Translations under genes and position numbers: made by a program
Shown here: piece after piece, positions 24,157-35,719 of the stretch
Layout of the letters: every line of letters starts with the position of its first letter
How positions within the stretch are numbered: position 1 is the first letter of the stretch
NCBI RefSeq assembly: GCF_026210795.1
Contig: NC_089441.1
Span: 682,001 to 746,000 of the forward strand
Reading direction: 5' to 3'
Length of the DNA: 64,000 nucleotides
Source of the DNA: Rhizophagus irregularis
Lineage: Eukaryota; Glomeromycota; Glomeromycetes; Glomerales; Glomeraceae
The notes under the pieces: model-generated
What the model was told of the DNA's origin: nothing
Databases searched by the model: none
What the model saw: only the letters and a program-made list of their open reading frames with translations

Positions 24157-25865
24157 TTAAGAACTATTTTCATTATCATTAACTATCTCTATATCAAATA
24201 AATTAAAAATTAACATTATGTGCATATATTGTAACAATGTATGATAAATTAAATCAAATACCTCTTGAGCTAGGAACCTCTAAATCAAGTAATTGTGAAT
24301 CTTGACAATCTGTTAAAGGATAATATTAGTAAATATTATATAATTAATTATTTGATTATATAAGATGTGAACATGGTACCTTTATTTTCTTCTTCATTTA
24401 GATATGAAGTAATGATAGGTGAATTAATGGGTTTTGGCAAATTACTAAATGTAAATAATCTACTAGTATAAACGGCATCAGGATTCTTTTCATATGTAGT
24501 TGAAATATTTGGTATCTCTTTGTCAGCTTCTTCAAAAATAGCTTTAATTTCCTTTCTTTTATAACCAAATTCTCCTTCTTCTTGATCTTCATCATTAGTA
24601 CAAGATAAATACCAAAAATGTAATATATTAAATAATTCGTTTGCTGTTGGCCTTTGATCAGGAATAGCATTCATACATCTATAAGCTAATTTTTTATAAA
24701 TTTTAGGAGTTCCTTTTCCAAATTCTGGTCTGAGTCCATTACATATTTCTAATGCTAATCCAATATTGTGTTTTCTTTTATGAAAGGGTGGTTTTCCAGA
24801 TGATAATTCCGTCATAATTACACCAAAACTATAGATATCAGAAGATAATGTATATGGTTCTCCATTTAATACTTCTGGAGCAACATATGGCAACACACCA
24901 CATAACTTACCATCTGATGTTTGTTTATTTAATGGTCCTGATAATCCAAAATCTGAAATATAGGACATATTGGACTTTATTATACCACCATAATAAATCT
25001 GTAATATATTTCCACTATGAAAATCCTTATGACAATATCCTAATTTATGTAACTTATCAAGGTCATATGATAATTTATATAAGAAATTAATTTTATCTTT
25101 CCATAAAATATTATTAAAATCTTTTGAAAGTACACTTCTTAAATTTCCCATTTCTGAAAATTCAACAATCATCATAAATTCTTTGGTTACTGGATCTTTT
25201 GTCATTCCATAAAATTTTAGCAAATCAGTTCTTTCTCTACAATAATCACAATGTATTTGAAGCTATGATAATTTAAATTAAAATATTTTAAACATAATAT
25301 TAATTAACAGAATAAAATTACACATTGTAAATTTGAATATAAAATATACCTCATTTAAATATTCAACTGATATATTCTGTGAATCATTTAACCTTTTCAA
25401 GGCAATTTTCATTGGGCTGGATTCTTTTTTTTTCCAAATTCCATCATATTTTCTTTTATATTTTGCTTGACCATCAACCCATGTTGCAGAATATACTTTA
25501 GCAAATCCACCTTCTCCAATTTGTTTTATATCTTCAAATCTATCAAATGGTACCCATTCAAGAAATAATGGATAATAATCATCATCATTATTAAAACTTA
25601 TCTTTGCATTATAAATCGTATCCTTGATAAATTCATCAATATTGTGATTTTCACTGGTCCATCCTTCAATTATGCAACGAGGAACACATTCTTTACACCA
25701 TGGTTTATAATTATAGTAATAACAATTTTTATGGTTGATATTTACTGAACTTGAATCAAGTTCAGATTCAACTTGAATTTCATTTTCTTTATAATTATCC
25801 TTACTCAATTTTTTTATATTAAATTTGGATACTAACTTTTTTATTTTTCTATTAATGTAACTCAT
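24157..25865 (-). CDS. TKL-like protein kinase A, four exons, intact
   Basis: Exons are 25350-25865, 24380-25262, 24262-24309 and 24157-24188; phases (0, 1, 1) join without stops. The N-terminal region holds a short Cys motif (WCKECVPRC) and WTSENHNIDEFI, then the kinase domain. The glycine loop is GEGGFAKVYSATW, the ATP-binding Lys is in MKIALKRL, the catalytic loop is HKDFHSGN, then DFGLSG, LPYVAPEVL, SSDIYSFGVIMTELSSGKPP and a final DQRPTA. All catalytic residues are present. The C-terminus (DCQDSQLLDLEVPSS, then EIVNDNENSS) is encoded by the two small exons. Such kinases form very large families in mycorrhizal fungi with unknown substrates. The start is set by the first ATG after the conserved upstream motif TAAACGCCCA. 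Confidence 0.9.
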
Positions 25866-26967
25866 TTTTATAATTAAGAATTTTGATAGAAAATAAATTC
25901 GTAAAAAAAAACTGGGCGTTTACTTATTATTTGGATAAAAAAGGAATAGTAAGATAGAAAATGTTTGTATTACAGAAATTCATTTATTAGGAATCAGATT
26001 GGCGTAAAAATAATAGTTGTACAGAAAAAACAAAATGATCGACGATATTAGGTCCATTTTAACAATTTTTTTTAATCTTGGCCGAAACAATAATTTTGGG
26101 TCTTTTAAACTGAACACTATGAATTTTTTTTTTTGCCAGGAAATTATTTACGGTACATCGTGTTTATGTTTTTGATAAATATAAAATCTTAAATATTTTA
26201 TAATAAAATGTTAATCATCAAATGTTTACTTTTAAATAGTAGTTTTCTCTTTATTTTCCTCCAAGTTTTGTTAGACCTTTTAATCTTCACGTTCATACAC
26301 TACACAATTTTTTTTTGCTCTTATAGCAATAGATTTATTAAGAAAAATATAATTTTGAATTTTACTTAGACGTCATAAAATAAATTGTACGTTAAAAAAA
26401 AACAGAATAATCAAATTATACAGACGTGTAACGTAGGTGTATATAAAAATATCAAAATTATCATGCACAGACGTAAAATTTAAAATTTGACACGAGAAAC
26501 TTGGATTTTTTTTTTTAATTTTATTAAAAGGGTTTATATATAATCGAAGAAATATGAAGTTCTGTATTTTTTTTATTAAATAGAATCTTTGTTAAAACAT
26601 TATAAAACTGAATTATTTCGAACAGTTGACGGTCAAGACACATGAAGATGATCTTTTTAAAATAGCCAAAATATGGAATATGGGTGGTAATTTCTCAATG
26701 AAAATAAACATCAACAAATTATTTACAATATTTCTACAATAAATAAAAAATATATAATATTAAATAGTAATAAATTTCCCATTCTTTATTAATAGAAGAA
26801 ATTATCAAATCAAAGTTAACTAGTATTAATAAACTATAAATAAATAATAGTTCCATTTTAAAGAAGGTGGAAATATAAATAAAAGTCCATATTTAATATA
26901 AGATATAAACTTATAAAGAAATAATAATATAAATAAAAAATTTGGGATATTGAAATATTAGAAATAT
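25866..26967. other. Spacer between kinase units A and B
   Basis: Conserved non-coding part of the repeat unit. It holds the upstream region of kinase A (25866 to about 26600) and the 3' flank of kinase B. The spacers at 28588-29763 and 31397-32170 correspond to it. No independent gene is seen. Confidence 0.6.
25914..25923 (-). promoter_or_regulatory. Conserved upstream motif TAAACGCCCA, kinase A
   Basis: On the minus strand this sequence lies about 50 bases upstream of the start codon. It is found at the same relative place before kinases B (28633-28642) and C (31440-31449). The core AAACGCC also occurs about 45 bases before the plus-strand tandem kinase gene (54622-54628). Its role as a promoter or 5' UTR element is inferred. 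Confidence 0.5.
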
Positions 26968-28587
26968 TCAAGAACTATTTTCATTGACTATCTCTATATC
27001 AAATAAATTAAAATTAACATTGTGTACATATATTGTAACAATGTATGATAAATTAAATCAAATACCTCTTGATTGCGATGAGCTAGGAACCTCTAAATCA
27101 AGTAATTGTGAATCTTGGCAATCTGTTAAAGAATAATATTAGTAATATTATATAATTAAATTATTTGATTATATAATATGTAAACATGGTACCTTTATTT
27201 TCTTCTTCATTTAGATATGAAGTAATGATAGGTGAATTAATGGGTTTTGGCAAATTACTAAATGTAAATAATCTACTAGTATAAACGGCATCAGGATTCT
27301 TTTCATATGTAGTTGAAATATTTGGTATCTCTTTATCAGCTTCTTCAAATATGGCTTTAATTTCTTCTTCATTATTAGTACAAGATAAATACCAGACTTG
27401 TAATATATCAAATAATTCGTTTGCTGTTGGCCTTTGATCAGGAATAGCATCCATACATCTATAAGCTAATTTTTTATAAATTTCAGGAGTTCCTTTTCCA
27501 AATTCTGGTCTGAGTCCATTACATATTTCTAATGCTAAGATAGCATCATGTTTTCTTTTATGAAAGGGTGGTTTTCCGGATGATAATTCCGTCATAATTA
27601 CACCAAAACTATAGATATCAGATGATGTTGTATATGGCTCTTTATTTAATACTTCCGGAGCAACATATGGCAACACTCCACATATTTTACCATCTGATTT
27701 TTGTTTATTCAATGGTCCTGATAATCCAAAATCTGAAATATAGGAAGTATTGACCCTTAAATCTTTATGATAAATTTGTAATATATTTCCACTATGAAAA
27801 TCCCTATGACAAAATCCTATATTATGTAATTTATCAAGGTCAAAAGATAATTTAAATAAGGACGTAATTTTATCTTTCCATAAAATATTATTAAAATCTT
27901 TTGAAAGTATACTTCTTAAATTTCCCATTTCTGAAAATTGAACAATCATCATAAATTCTTTGGTTACTGGATCTTTTGTCGTTCCATAAAATTTTAGCAA
28001 ATTATTGTTTTCCCTACAATAATCCCAATGTATTTGAAGCTATAATTTAAATTAAAAATAGTTTAAACATAAATTAATTAACAGAACAAAATAACATATT
28101 GTAAATTTGAATATAAAATATACCTCATTTAAATATTCAACTGATATATACTGTGAATCATTTAACCTTTTCAAGGCAATTTCCATTGGGCTGGATTCTT
28201 TTTTTTTCCAAACTCCATCACTTCACCATCAACCCATGTTGCAGAATATACTTCAGCAAATCCACCTTCCCCAATTTTTTTTATATCCTCAAATCTATTA
28301 AATGGTACCCATTCAAGAAATAATGGATAACCATCAATATCTTCATCATCTATCTTTGCATTATAAATCGTATCCTTGATAAATTCATCAATATCGTGAT
28401 TTTCACTGGTCCATCCTTCAATTATGCAACGAGGAACACATTCTTTACACCATAGTCTTTTATCTTTTTCGTTATAACAATTTTCATGGTTGATGTTTAC
28501 TGAACTTGAATCATTGTCGGAAATATTTAATTTATCAAGTTCAGATTCAACTTGAATTTCATTTTCTTTATAATTATCCTTACTCAT
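26968..28587 (-). pseudogene. TKL-like protein kinase B, 19-bp deletion in exon 1
   Basis: Exons correspond to those of kinase A: 28124-28587, 27193-28039, 27066-27122 and 26968-26993. All splice sites are conserved. In exon 1, after the glycine loop (GEGGFAEVYSATWVDG), the stretch between GGT and TGATGGA is 4 nt instead of 23 as in kinase A, a net loss of 19 bp. The frame then runs into a stop soon after (NPAQWKLP), before the ATP-binding Lys. Exon 2 is otherwise intact with HRDFHSGN, DFGLSG and APE motifs, so the lesion is recent. A truncated N-terminal protein of 138 residues is all the unspliced frame can give. An alternative start in exon 2 would lack the N-lobe. Confidence 0.85.
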
Positions 28588-28632
28588 TTTATTTTATAAT
28601 TAAAAATTTCGGTAAAAAAATTTGTAACATAT

Positions 28633-28642
28633 TGGGCGTTTA
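28633..28642 (-). promoter_or_regulatory. Conserved upstream motif TAAACGCCCA, kinase B
   Basis: Identical to the motif before kinases A and C and at the same distance from the start codon. It is still present although the gene is broken. Confidence 0.5.
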
Positions 28643-29763
28643 TTTAAATAAGGATATTTAATATATAACTAAAAATAGAATAGGAAGATAGAAAATGTTT
28701 GTATTACAGAAATTCATTTATTAGGAATTAGATTGGGCGTAAAAATTTAGTTGTACAGAAAAAAAAATGTTGTACAAAAAGATCGACGATATATTAAGAA
28801 AAAGAAAAATAATAAAACAATATTCCTTTAACCTAAAATAATATCATACATAAGGTCCATTTCAACACATAATTTTTAATCTTGGCCAAAACAATAATTT
28901 TTGGTCAATTTTAAGTCTTTTAAACTGAATTTTTTTTTTTTGCCAGGAAATTATTTACAGTATATCGTGTTTGTGTTTTTAATAGATAAAATCTTAAACC
29001 TTTTATAATAAAGTGGTAATCATCAAATGTTTACGTTTAAAAACTTTCAGTAGTTTTCTCTTTTATTTTCCTCCAAGTTAGACTTTTTAATCTTCGCGTT
29101 CATGCACTACACAATTTTTTTTTTACTCCTATAGCAATATATTTATTAAGAAAAATATAATTTTTTGAATTTTATTTAGACGTCAAAATCAATTGTACGT
29201 TAAAGAAAAACAAAACATGATAGTCAAATTATACAGACGTGTAACGTACTAGTGTATATAAAAATATCAAAATTCAGTTATCATTCAGACAAAATTTGAT
29301 ACGAGAAACTTAGATTTTTTTTTTAATTTTATTAAAGGGATTTTTATATAATCGAAGAAATATAAAGTTTTGTATTTTTTATTAAATATAATCTTTGTAA
29401 AACATTATAAAGCTGAATTATTTCGATAATTGAAAACAGTTGACTGGTCAAGACACGAAGATGATCTTTTTTTAAATAGCCAAAATATGGAATATGGGTG
29501 GTAATTTCTCAATGAAAATAAACATCAACAAATTATTTGCAATATTTCTACAATAAATAAAAAATATATAATATTAAATAGTAATAAATTTCCCGTTCTT
29601 TATTAATAATAGAAGAAATTATCAAATCAAAGTTAACTATTAATAAACTATAAATAAATAATAGTTTCATTTTAAAGAAGGTAGAAATGTAAATAAAAGT
29701 ACATATTCACCATAAGATATAAACTTATAAAGAAATAATAATATATTGAAATATTAGAAATAT

Positions 29764-31396
29764 TTAAGAACTATTTTCATTAACTATCTCTATATCAAAT
29801 AAATTAAAATTAACATTATGTACATATATTGTAACAATGTATGATAAATTAAATCAAATACCTCTTGAGCTAGAAACCTCTAAATCAAGTAATTGTGAAT
29901 CTTGGCAATCTGTTAAAGAATAACATTAGTAAATATTACATAATTAGTAAATATTTGATTATATAAGATGTGAACATGGTACCTTTATTTTCTTCTTCAT
30001 TTAGATATGAAGTAATGATAGGTGAATTAATGGGTTTTGACAAATTACTAAATGTAAATAATCTACTAGTATAAACGGCATCAGGATTCTTTTCATATGT
30101 AGTTGAAATATTTGGTATCTCTTTATCAGCTTCTTCAAACATGGCTTTAATTTCTTTTACTTTATAACCAAATTCTTCTATTTCTCGATACCCATCCCTA
30201 TCATAAATATGAGAATTATACCAAAACATCAAATTATTTTTTAATTCATCTGCTGTTGGTCTTTGATCAGGATTAGCATTCATACATCTATAAGCTAACT
30301 TTTTATAAATTTCAGGAGTTCCTTTTCCAAATTCTGGTCTGAGTCCATTACATATTTCTAATGCTAAGATAGTATCATGTTTTCTTTTATGAAAGGGTGG
30401 TTTTCCAGATGATAATTCCGTCATAATTGCACCAAAACTATAGATATCAGAAGATAATGTATATGATTCTCCATTTAATACTTCTGGAGCAACATATGGC
30501 AACACACCACATATCTTACCATCTGATTTTTGTTTATTTAATGGTCCTGATAATCCAAAATCTGAAATATAGGACATATTGGACTTTACATCTTTATTAT
30601 AAACTTGTAATATATTTCCGCTATGAAAATCCTTATGACAATATCCTAAATTATGTAATCTATCAAGGTCATATGATAATTTATATAAGAAATTAATTTT
30701 ATCTTTCCATAAAATATTATTAAAATCTTTTGAAAGTACACTTCTTAAATTTCCAATTTCTGAAAATTCAATAATCATCATAAATTCTTTGGTTACTGGA
30801 TCTTTTGTCATTCCATAAAATTTTAGCAAATTATTGTTTTCCCTACAATAATCCCAATGTATTTGAAGCTATAATTTAAATTAAAAATAGTTTAAACATA
30901 TATTAATTAACAAAACGAAATTACATATTGTAAATTTGAATATAAAATATACCTCATTTAAATATTCAACTGATATATTCTGTGAATCATTTAACCTTTT
31001 CAAGGCAATTTTCATTGGGCTGGATTCTTTTTTTTTCCAAGTTACATCATCTTGTCTTTCATATTTTGCTTGACCATCAACCCATGTTGCAGAATATACT
31101 TTAGCAAATCCACCTTCCCCAATTTGTTTTATATCTTCAAATCTATTAAATGGTACCCATTCAAGAAATAATGGATAATAAACATCATTATTAATATATT
31201 TTATCTTTGCATTATAAATCGTATCCTTGATAAATTCATCAATATCGTGATTTTCACTGGTCCATCCTTCAATTATGCAACGGGGGACACATTCTTTACA
31301 CCATGGTTTTTCATTACTTGATTTATAACAATCTTTATGCATCAATTTATTAAATTTTGATGCTAATTGTTTTATTTTACTATTAATATAACTCAT
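29764..31396 (-). CDS. TKL-like protein kinase C, four exons, intact
   Basis: Exons are 30953-31396, 29983-30868, 29862-29909 and 29764-29789, in the same phases as kinase A. The N-terminus is shorter (MSYINSKIKQLASKFNKL, then WCKECVPRC and WTSENHDIDEFI). The kinase domain carries GEGGFAKVYSATW, MKIALKRL, HKDFHSGN, DFGLSG, LPYVAPEVL and SSDIYSFGAIMTELSSGKPP, and all catalytic residues are present. Compared with A, the region after DQRPTA differs most (LKNNLMFWYNSHIYDRDGYR), suggesting local diversification or conversion at the domain end. It is the third copy in the tandem array and reads in the same direction. Confidence 0.9.
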
Positions 31397-31439
31397 TTTA
31401 TGATTAAAAATTTCAGTAAAAAAATTATTTGTAAAATAT

Positions 31440-31449
31440 TGGGCGTTTA
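31440..31449 (-). promoter_or_regulatory. Conserved upstream motif TAAACGCCCA, kinase C
   Basis: Third instance of the motif, about 45-50 bases upstream of the kinase C start codon. It retains exactly the TGGGCGTTTA sequence on the plus strand. Confidence 0.5.
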
Positions 31450-32170
31450 TTTAAATTCTTTTTAATAGATGATGTTTGTATCACAGAAATTCATTTATTA
31501 GGAATTAGATTGGCGTAAAAATCAGTTGTACATAAAAAAAAAAAATGTTGTACAAAATGATCGACAATAAATTCATACATATCCATAATCTTTTAATCTT
31601 GGCCGAAACAATAATTTTGTCAATTTTAAAACTGAACTCTATGAATTTTTTTTTTTGCCAGAAAATTATTTACGGTACATCGTGTTTAATAAATAAACAG
31701 ATAAAATCTTAAACCTTTTGTAATAAAGTGTTAATCATCAACTACGTTTAAATAACTTTCAGTAGTTTTCTCTTTTATTTTCCTCTAAGTTTTGTTAGAC
31801 TTTTTAATCTTTACGTTCAACACTTCACAATTATTTTTTGCTCCTATAGCAATATATTTATTGAGAAAAATATAATTTTTGAATTTTATTTAGACGTCAT
31901 AAAATAAATTGTACGTTAAAGAAAAAAGACAGAATAGCCAAATTATACAAAATTATCATGCACAGACGTAAAATTCAAAATTTGATATGAGAAACTTCGA
32001 TTATATATCCAAAAAATACAAAGTACTGTGTTTTTTTATTAAATATAAGCTTTGTAAAACATTATAAAACCGAATTATTTCGATAATTGAAAACAGTTGA
32101 CGGTCAAGACACATGAAGATGATCTTTTTAAAATAGCCAAAATATTGGAATATGGGTGGTAATTTCTCAA

Positions 32171-34360
32171 GAGTTCAAAAGTTATTATACTGTTTCATTG
32201 CATAATATATTTGATATAAACTAATGAAAACAAACATCAACAAATTATAAATTTGTTAGCAAAACCAATCTTTTTTTAAAAAATATTAGAAATCTTGGCA
32301 TTTGATAAATAAACTTTAAAAAACTTGGAAATATTTAAGTACGTAATTTAAACTAGCAGGAAAATTATGATCAGCCGCTGATCTTAATAAGACGTAATTT
32401 AACACTCATATTACACATGATATCAAGAGTGATCACGTAGTTAAAAGGATCTAACCGAATTTGGGAAATTTTTGTAACACATCCACCGTTCACATGTCCG
32501 TTAATAATTATGCATTTCAGAAAAAATATTTTTTTCCCGCCAAGAAAAAAATTTTGAAAAAATAATTTAATAAACGCAAGGTAACGTAGGATTCTTTAAC
32601 ATATATATACATTAAAAAACTGTAAAAGAGAGAAGTAATAAACGAATATAATTATGCAAACAAATTTTTATTAGTTCCAAGTGATGCATATCCAATTTCT
32701 GAAATTTTCTTTGATGATGTTCCAAAAATCCGAAAAAATAATATAATAATATCAATTTTCTAATATTTTAAATTATTACATTCATAGGTTCTTTGTATAT
32801 TTTAGTACAACAATTACAACAATATGTTGTGTATTTATTAATCGTAAGTATAATCATAGGTTTCAATTATTATAATTTTTATAATTTTTAAATTTCAGTG
32901 TATTGTTCTTAATTAAAATTAACTTTTACTTTATCGTTTATATTTACTAGATGATTTTCGTATTATAGTTATAACGACTCGAAAATAGCTGTTTCCGTAT
33001 ATCATATATATTTACCGGGAATGAAGATTTAATATTTTTAGGTTAACAGTTAATATTTTTAGATTAATACTTTTAAGTTAATACTTTTTAAGTAGATTAA
33101 TACTTTTATATACTGTATATTTAAATATTTTTATCTAAATATTAAAATTTTTTGAATATTGATTAATAGATATTATTAGAACGAGTATCATAAAAAAATT
33201 CTTTATTATATCAGATATCATTCGTTTCCAAATAATGTATCTTATTAATTTAAACATCCGTTCGGTAATCAAGTATTTTTTTCATTAAAAATATACCAAA
33301 ATACCAAAAGTACATTTGAACGACGATAATTGTACTATAAATTGATCTTATTTTTGTATTTACTGTATATATCGATATCTATATTTAAATAATCTATTTT
33401 TAAATAAAAAGGTTAGATTATAAAAATTTATAGTAAATCTCAAGTTAACATGTGCTTCACAAAATTTATAACGTGAATCCTTATATAGAAAAAAAACTTA
33501 AAAAAGTCCAAAAAAAAAAAAAAAAAAAAAAAATTTGATAAACAACAATAGCTATAATAAATTATTATTTTATGCAAGATGATAATTCAAAAGATATTAT
33601 TTTCTTCTAAATATAAATTTTTTTTTTTTTGGATCAACAACGGGTATTATTTTAAATTTTTTGTCAGTCATTTTTTGAAGATCAAAAATTATCTCATTTT
33701 GTTTATCATGGGTGTGCGAAATTGCGACAATTGCGACAATTGTGAAATGTTAATCAAACTCGATAAAACCCTTATCTGTCAAATAATCCGAAATCCAATT
33801 TTTTTATTATAATAATTTTTATAAATTTAATTTTCTTTTTTCCGATTTTAAATTCCGTTACTAATTCCGAATAATTTTTTTTTTCGAAAAAAAAAAAAAA
33901 AAAAAATATAATCTAAATACTTTTCAAATATCACATTACATATACGATCATTATTTATTTATTTATATAATATTTATATATTTATTTATTTATTTATTTT
34001 TATTTGTGCATATCTTTTTTTTTCATTTGAAACTTTTTTTAGTAAACAATAAAAATTATTTTAAATTATATTATATTCATCGTTTCATATTATTTATTAC
34101 TTTGAACTAATTCGTTTTGATCGAAATAATAATAAAAAAAAAAATTCTAGAACAAATTAACATTAAAAAAGAAATTTTATTATCGAAATCTTTAAAAAAA
34201 AAAACTTAGCCTTTAAAAAAAAAGTAATTAATTATTAAGATACGACTAATTTTTTTTTATTATTATTAACTATTATTGTTCTCTACATAAAAATTATTAT
34301 AAAAAAGAAAATCTATTTGTATACAAATTATTTAAAATGAATATAATAAAAACCCAATAT
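32171..34360. other. AT-rich intergenic region with long A and T runs
   Basis: No gene is supported. Homopolymer runs occur at about 33508-33532 (A) and 33886-33906 (A). The plus-strand frame 33579-33812 is low-complexity. Confidence 0.4.
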
Positions 34361-35719
34361 TTAAATGAACATGACAGATCCCACAATAAATGATACAAAT
34401 GACCATAAATTAACACTGTTTAAAGTATTTGCAGCACTGGTAGTAGCAGGGGTAGAGGAAGCTGATGGTATAGCAGCTGTTGAATCACCAACAACATATG
34501 GCATTGAACTAGGATATGCTGCCGGTGCTGGTGCTGGTGCTGCATCAGCTGCTGGTGCTGGTGCTGGTGCTGCATTAGCTGCTGGTGCTGCTGCTGGTGC
34601 TGCATTAGCTGCTGGTGCTGCTGCTGGTGCTGGTGCTGTAGTTGAAGTAGTTGTATCAAGGGAAACATCTTCAACATATGGTTTTTCTCCTAAACAAACA
34701 GAGACGGGTTTAATAGTGAATCCAGCTTTTGTAACGATTGGTAAAGCTATTGGAGCTCTCCCAGCGGTTTGTTTATAAAGGTCATGTTCAAGAGAAATAT
34801 GACCGGTAGTAGCAGGTTCCTTAACCCATTCAGTGAAATTTCCTTCAATCCATGTAAGTTGGAAAGTTTTATCATCTGCTGACATCCAATCATTTGTATC
34901 TTTATCCCAAATAACAACTTTGTAACCAAGTTGAGTTGCAATTGATCTTACACGATCATCATAATCCCCGAATGGTGGACGTACATATTTTGGTGTAAGT
35001 CCAACAGCTTGTTTTATTGCAGCTTCAGTCCATTTAAATTCTGCAATAATTTGTTCATTGGATTGTGATGTAAGAGATGGATGAGACCAAGTATGTATAC
35101 CGATTTGATGTCCCGCCTTAACTGCTCTTTGTAAAATTTCTGGATTTTCAAATACTCTAGAACCAACAACGAAGAATGTTACTTTATCATTTGTTGTATC
35201 AAGGAAATCTAACAAGGTGGACGTGAATTCTCTATAAAATATAAAAAAAAGATTTTTAAATATGAGGGTGTTGACATGATATGACATAAATAAATATTAC
35301 ATGTAAAAATAAAACTTACGTTGGACCATCATCAAAAGTGATACCCCAATCTATATATTATCGAAAGAAATTATTTAAAAGTTAATATTTTAATTAATTT
35401 TTCAAGTTAAAAAAAAATAATAATATTTTTTTTTGTACTAACCTCCTTTATTTGGACATATGATGACGTCGGAGTCGGGCTTAGTACACCCAGTACAACT
35501 CCAATTACAAAAAGTATCCTTGTCTGGACATTTGACTCCTACATCTGCTGCTTTTACTAAAGGAGCATTGGGAACCTTTGTTAAATCAACCAAAGCGGTC
35601 CATTCCTTCACAGGTGGTGGAGGTTGATCAACAGGTGGCCATTTACCAGTTAACGCCGCCGCGTCTGTAAACGTAACAAGTAATGATGCGAAAACACAAA
35701 GAGAAATAGTGACCTTCAT
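34361..35719 (-). CDS. Chitin deacetylase (CE4 polysaccharide deacetylase), secreted, probably GPI-anchored
   Basis: Exons are 35443-35719, 35320-35350 and 34361-35231, joining to 392 residues. A signal peptide is obvious (MKVTISLCVFASLLVTFTDA). A Cys-rich segment (CPDKDTFCNWSCTGC) precedes the NodB-type domain. Catalytic motifs in order are TFDDGP (across the exon 2/3 junction), HTWSHPSLT (metal-binding His), RPPFGDYDD, W(D)KDTNDW and LEHDLY. The C-terminal 100 residues are an Ala/Pro-rich repeat, then a Ser/Thr stretch and a hydrophobic end (WSFVSFIVGSVMFI) that looks like a GPI-attachment signal. The enzyme would convert cell-wall chitin to chitosan at the cell surface, relevant to wall remodelling and to avoiding plant chitin recognition. 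The plus-strand Ala/Gly-rich frame 34365-34778 is an antisense shadow. Confidence 0.92.
34520..34645. repeat. GCTGGT-type coding minisatellite in the chitin deacetylase gene
   Basis: Tandem GCTGGTGCT units read as Ala-Pro-Ala or Ala-Asn-Ala repeats on the minus strand. They form the linker between the catalytic domain and the C-terminal anchor, a region expected to vary in length between alleles. Confidence 0.85.

Larger units (their letters stand above)
24000..32170. repeat. Tandem segmental duplication: three kinase units of about 2.8 kb
   Basis: Each unit contains, on the minus strand, an upstream spacer, a four-exon kinase gene and a conserved 3' flank (ACATATATTGTAACAATGTA). Kinase exon 2 starts at 25262, 28039 and 30868, so the offsets are about 2.78 and 2.83 kb. 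Identity extends through the introns and spacers, so the duplication is of genomic DNA and not by retroposition. Confidence 0.9.

Noticed and set aside
33579-33812. Plus-strand frame with CDNCDNCE motif
   Set aside because: The Cys repeat comes from a short GCGACAATT duplication; the rest is homopolymer-derived Phe/Lys.
34365-34778. Plus-strand Ala/Gly-rich frame, 137 aa
   Set aside because: Antisense to the Ala/Pro repeat of the chitin deacetylase gene, which has catalytic motifs and introns on the other strand.
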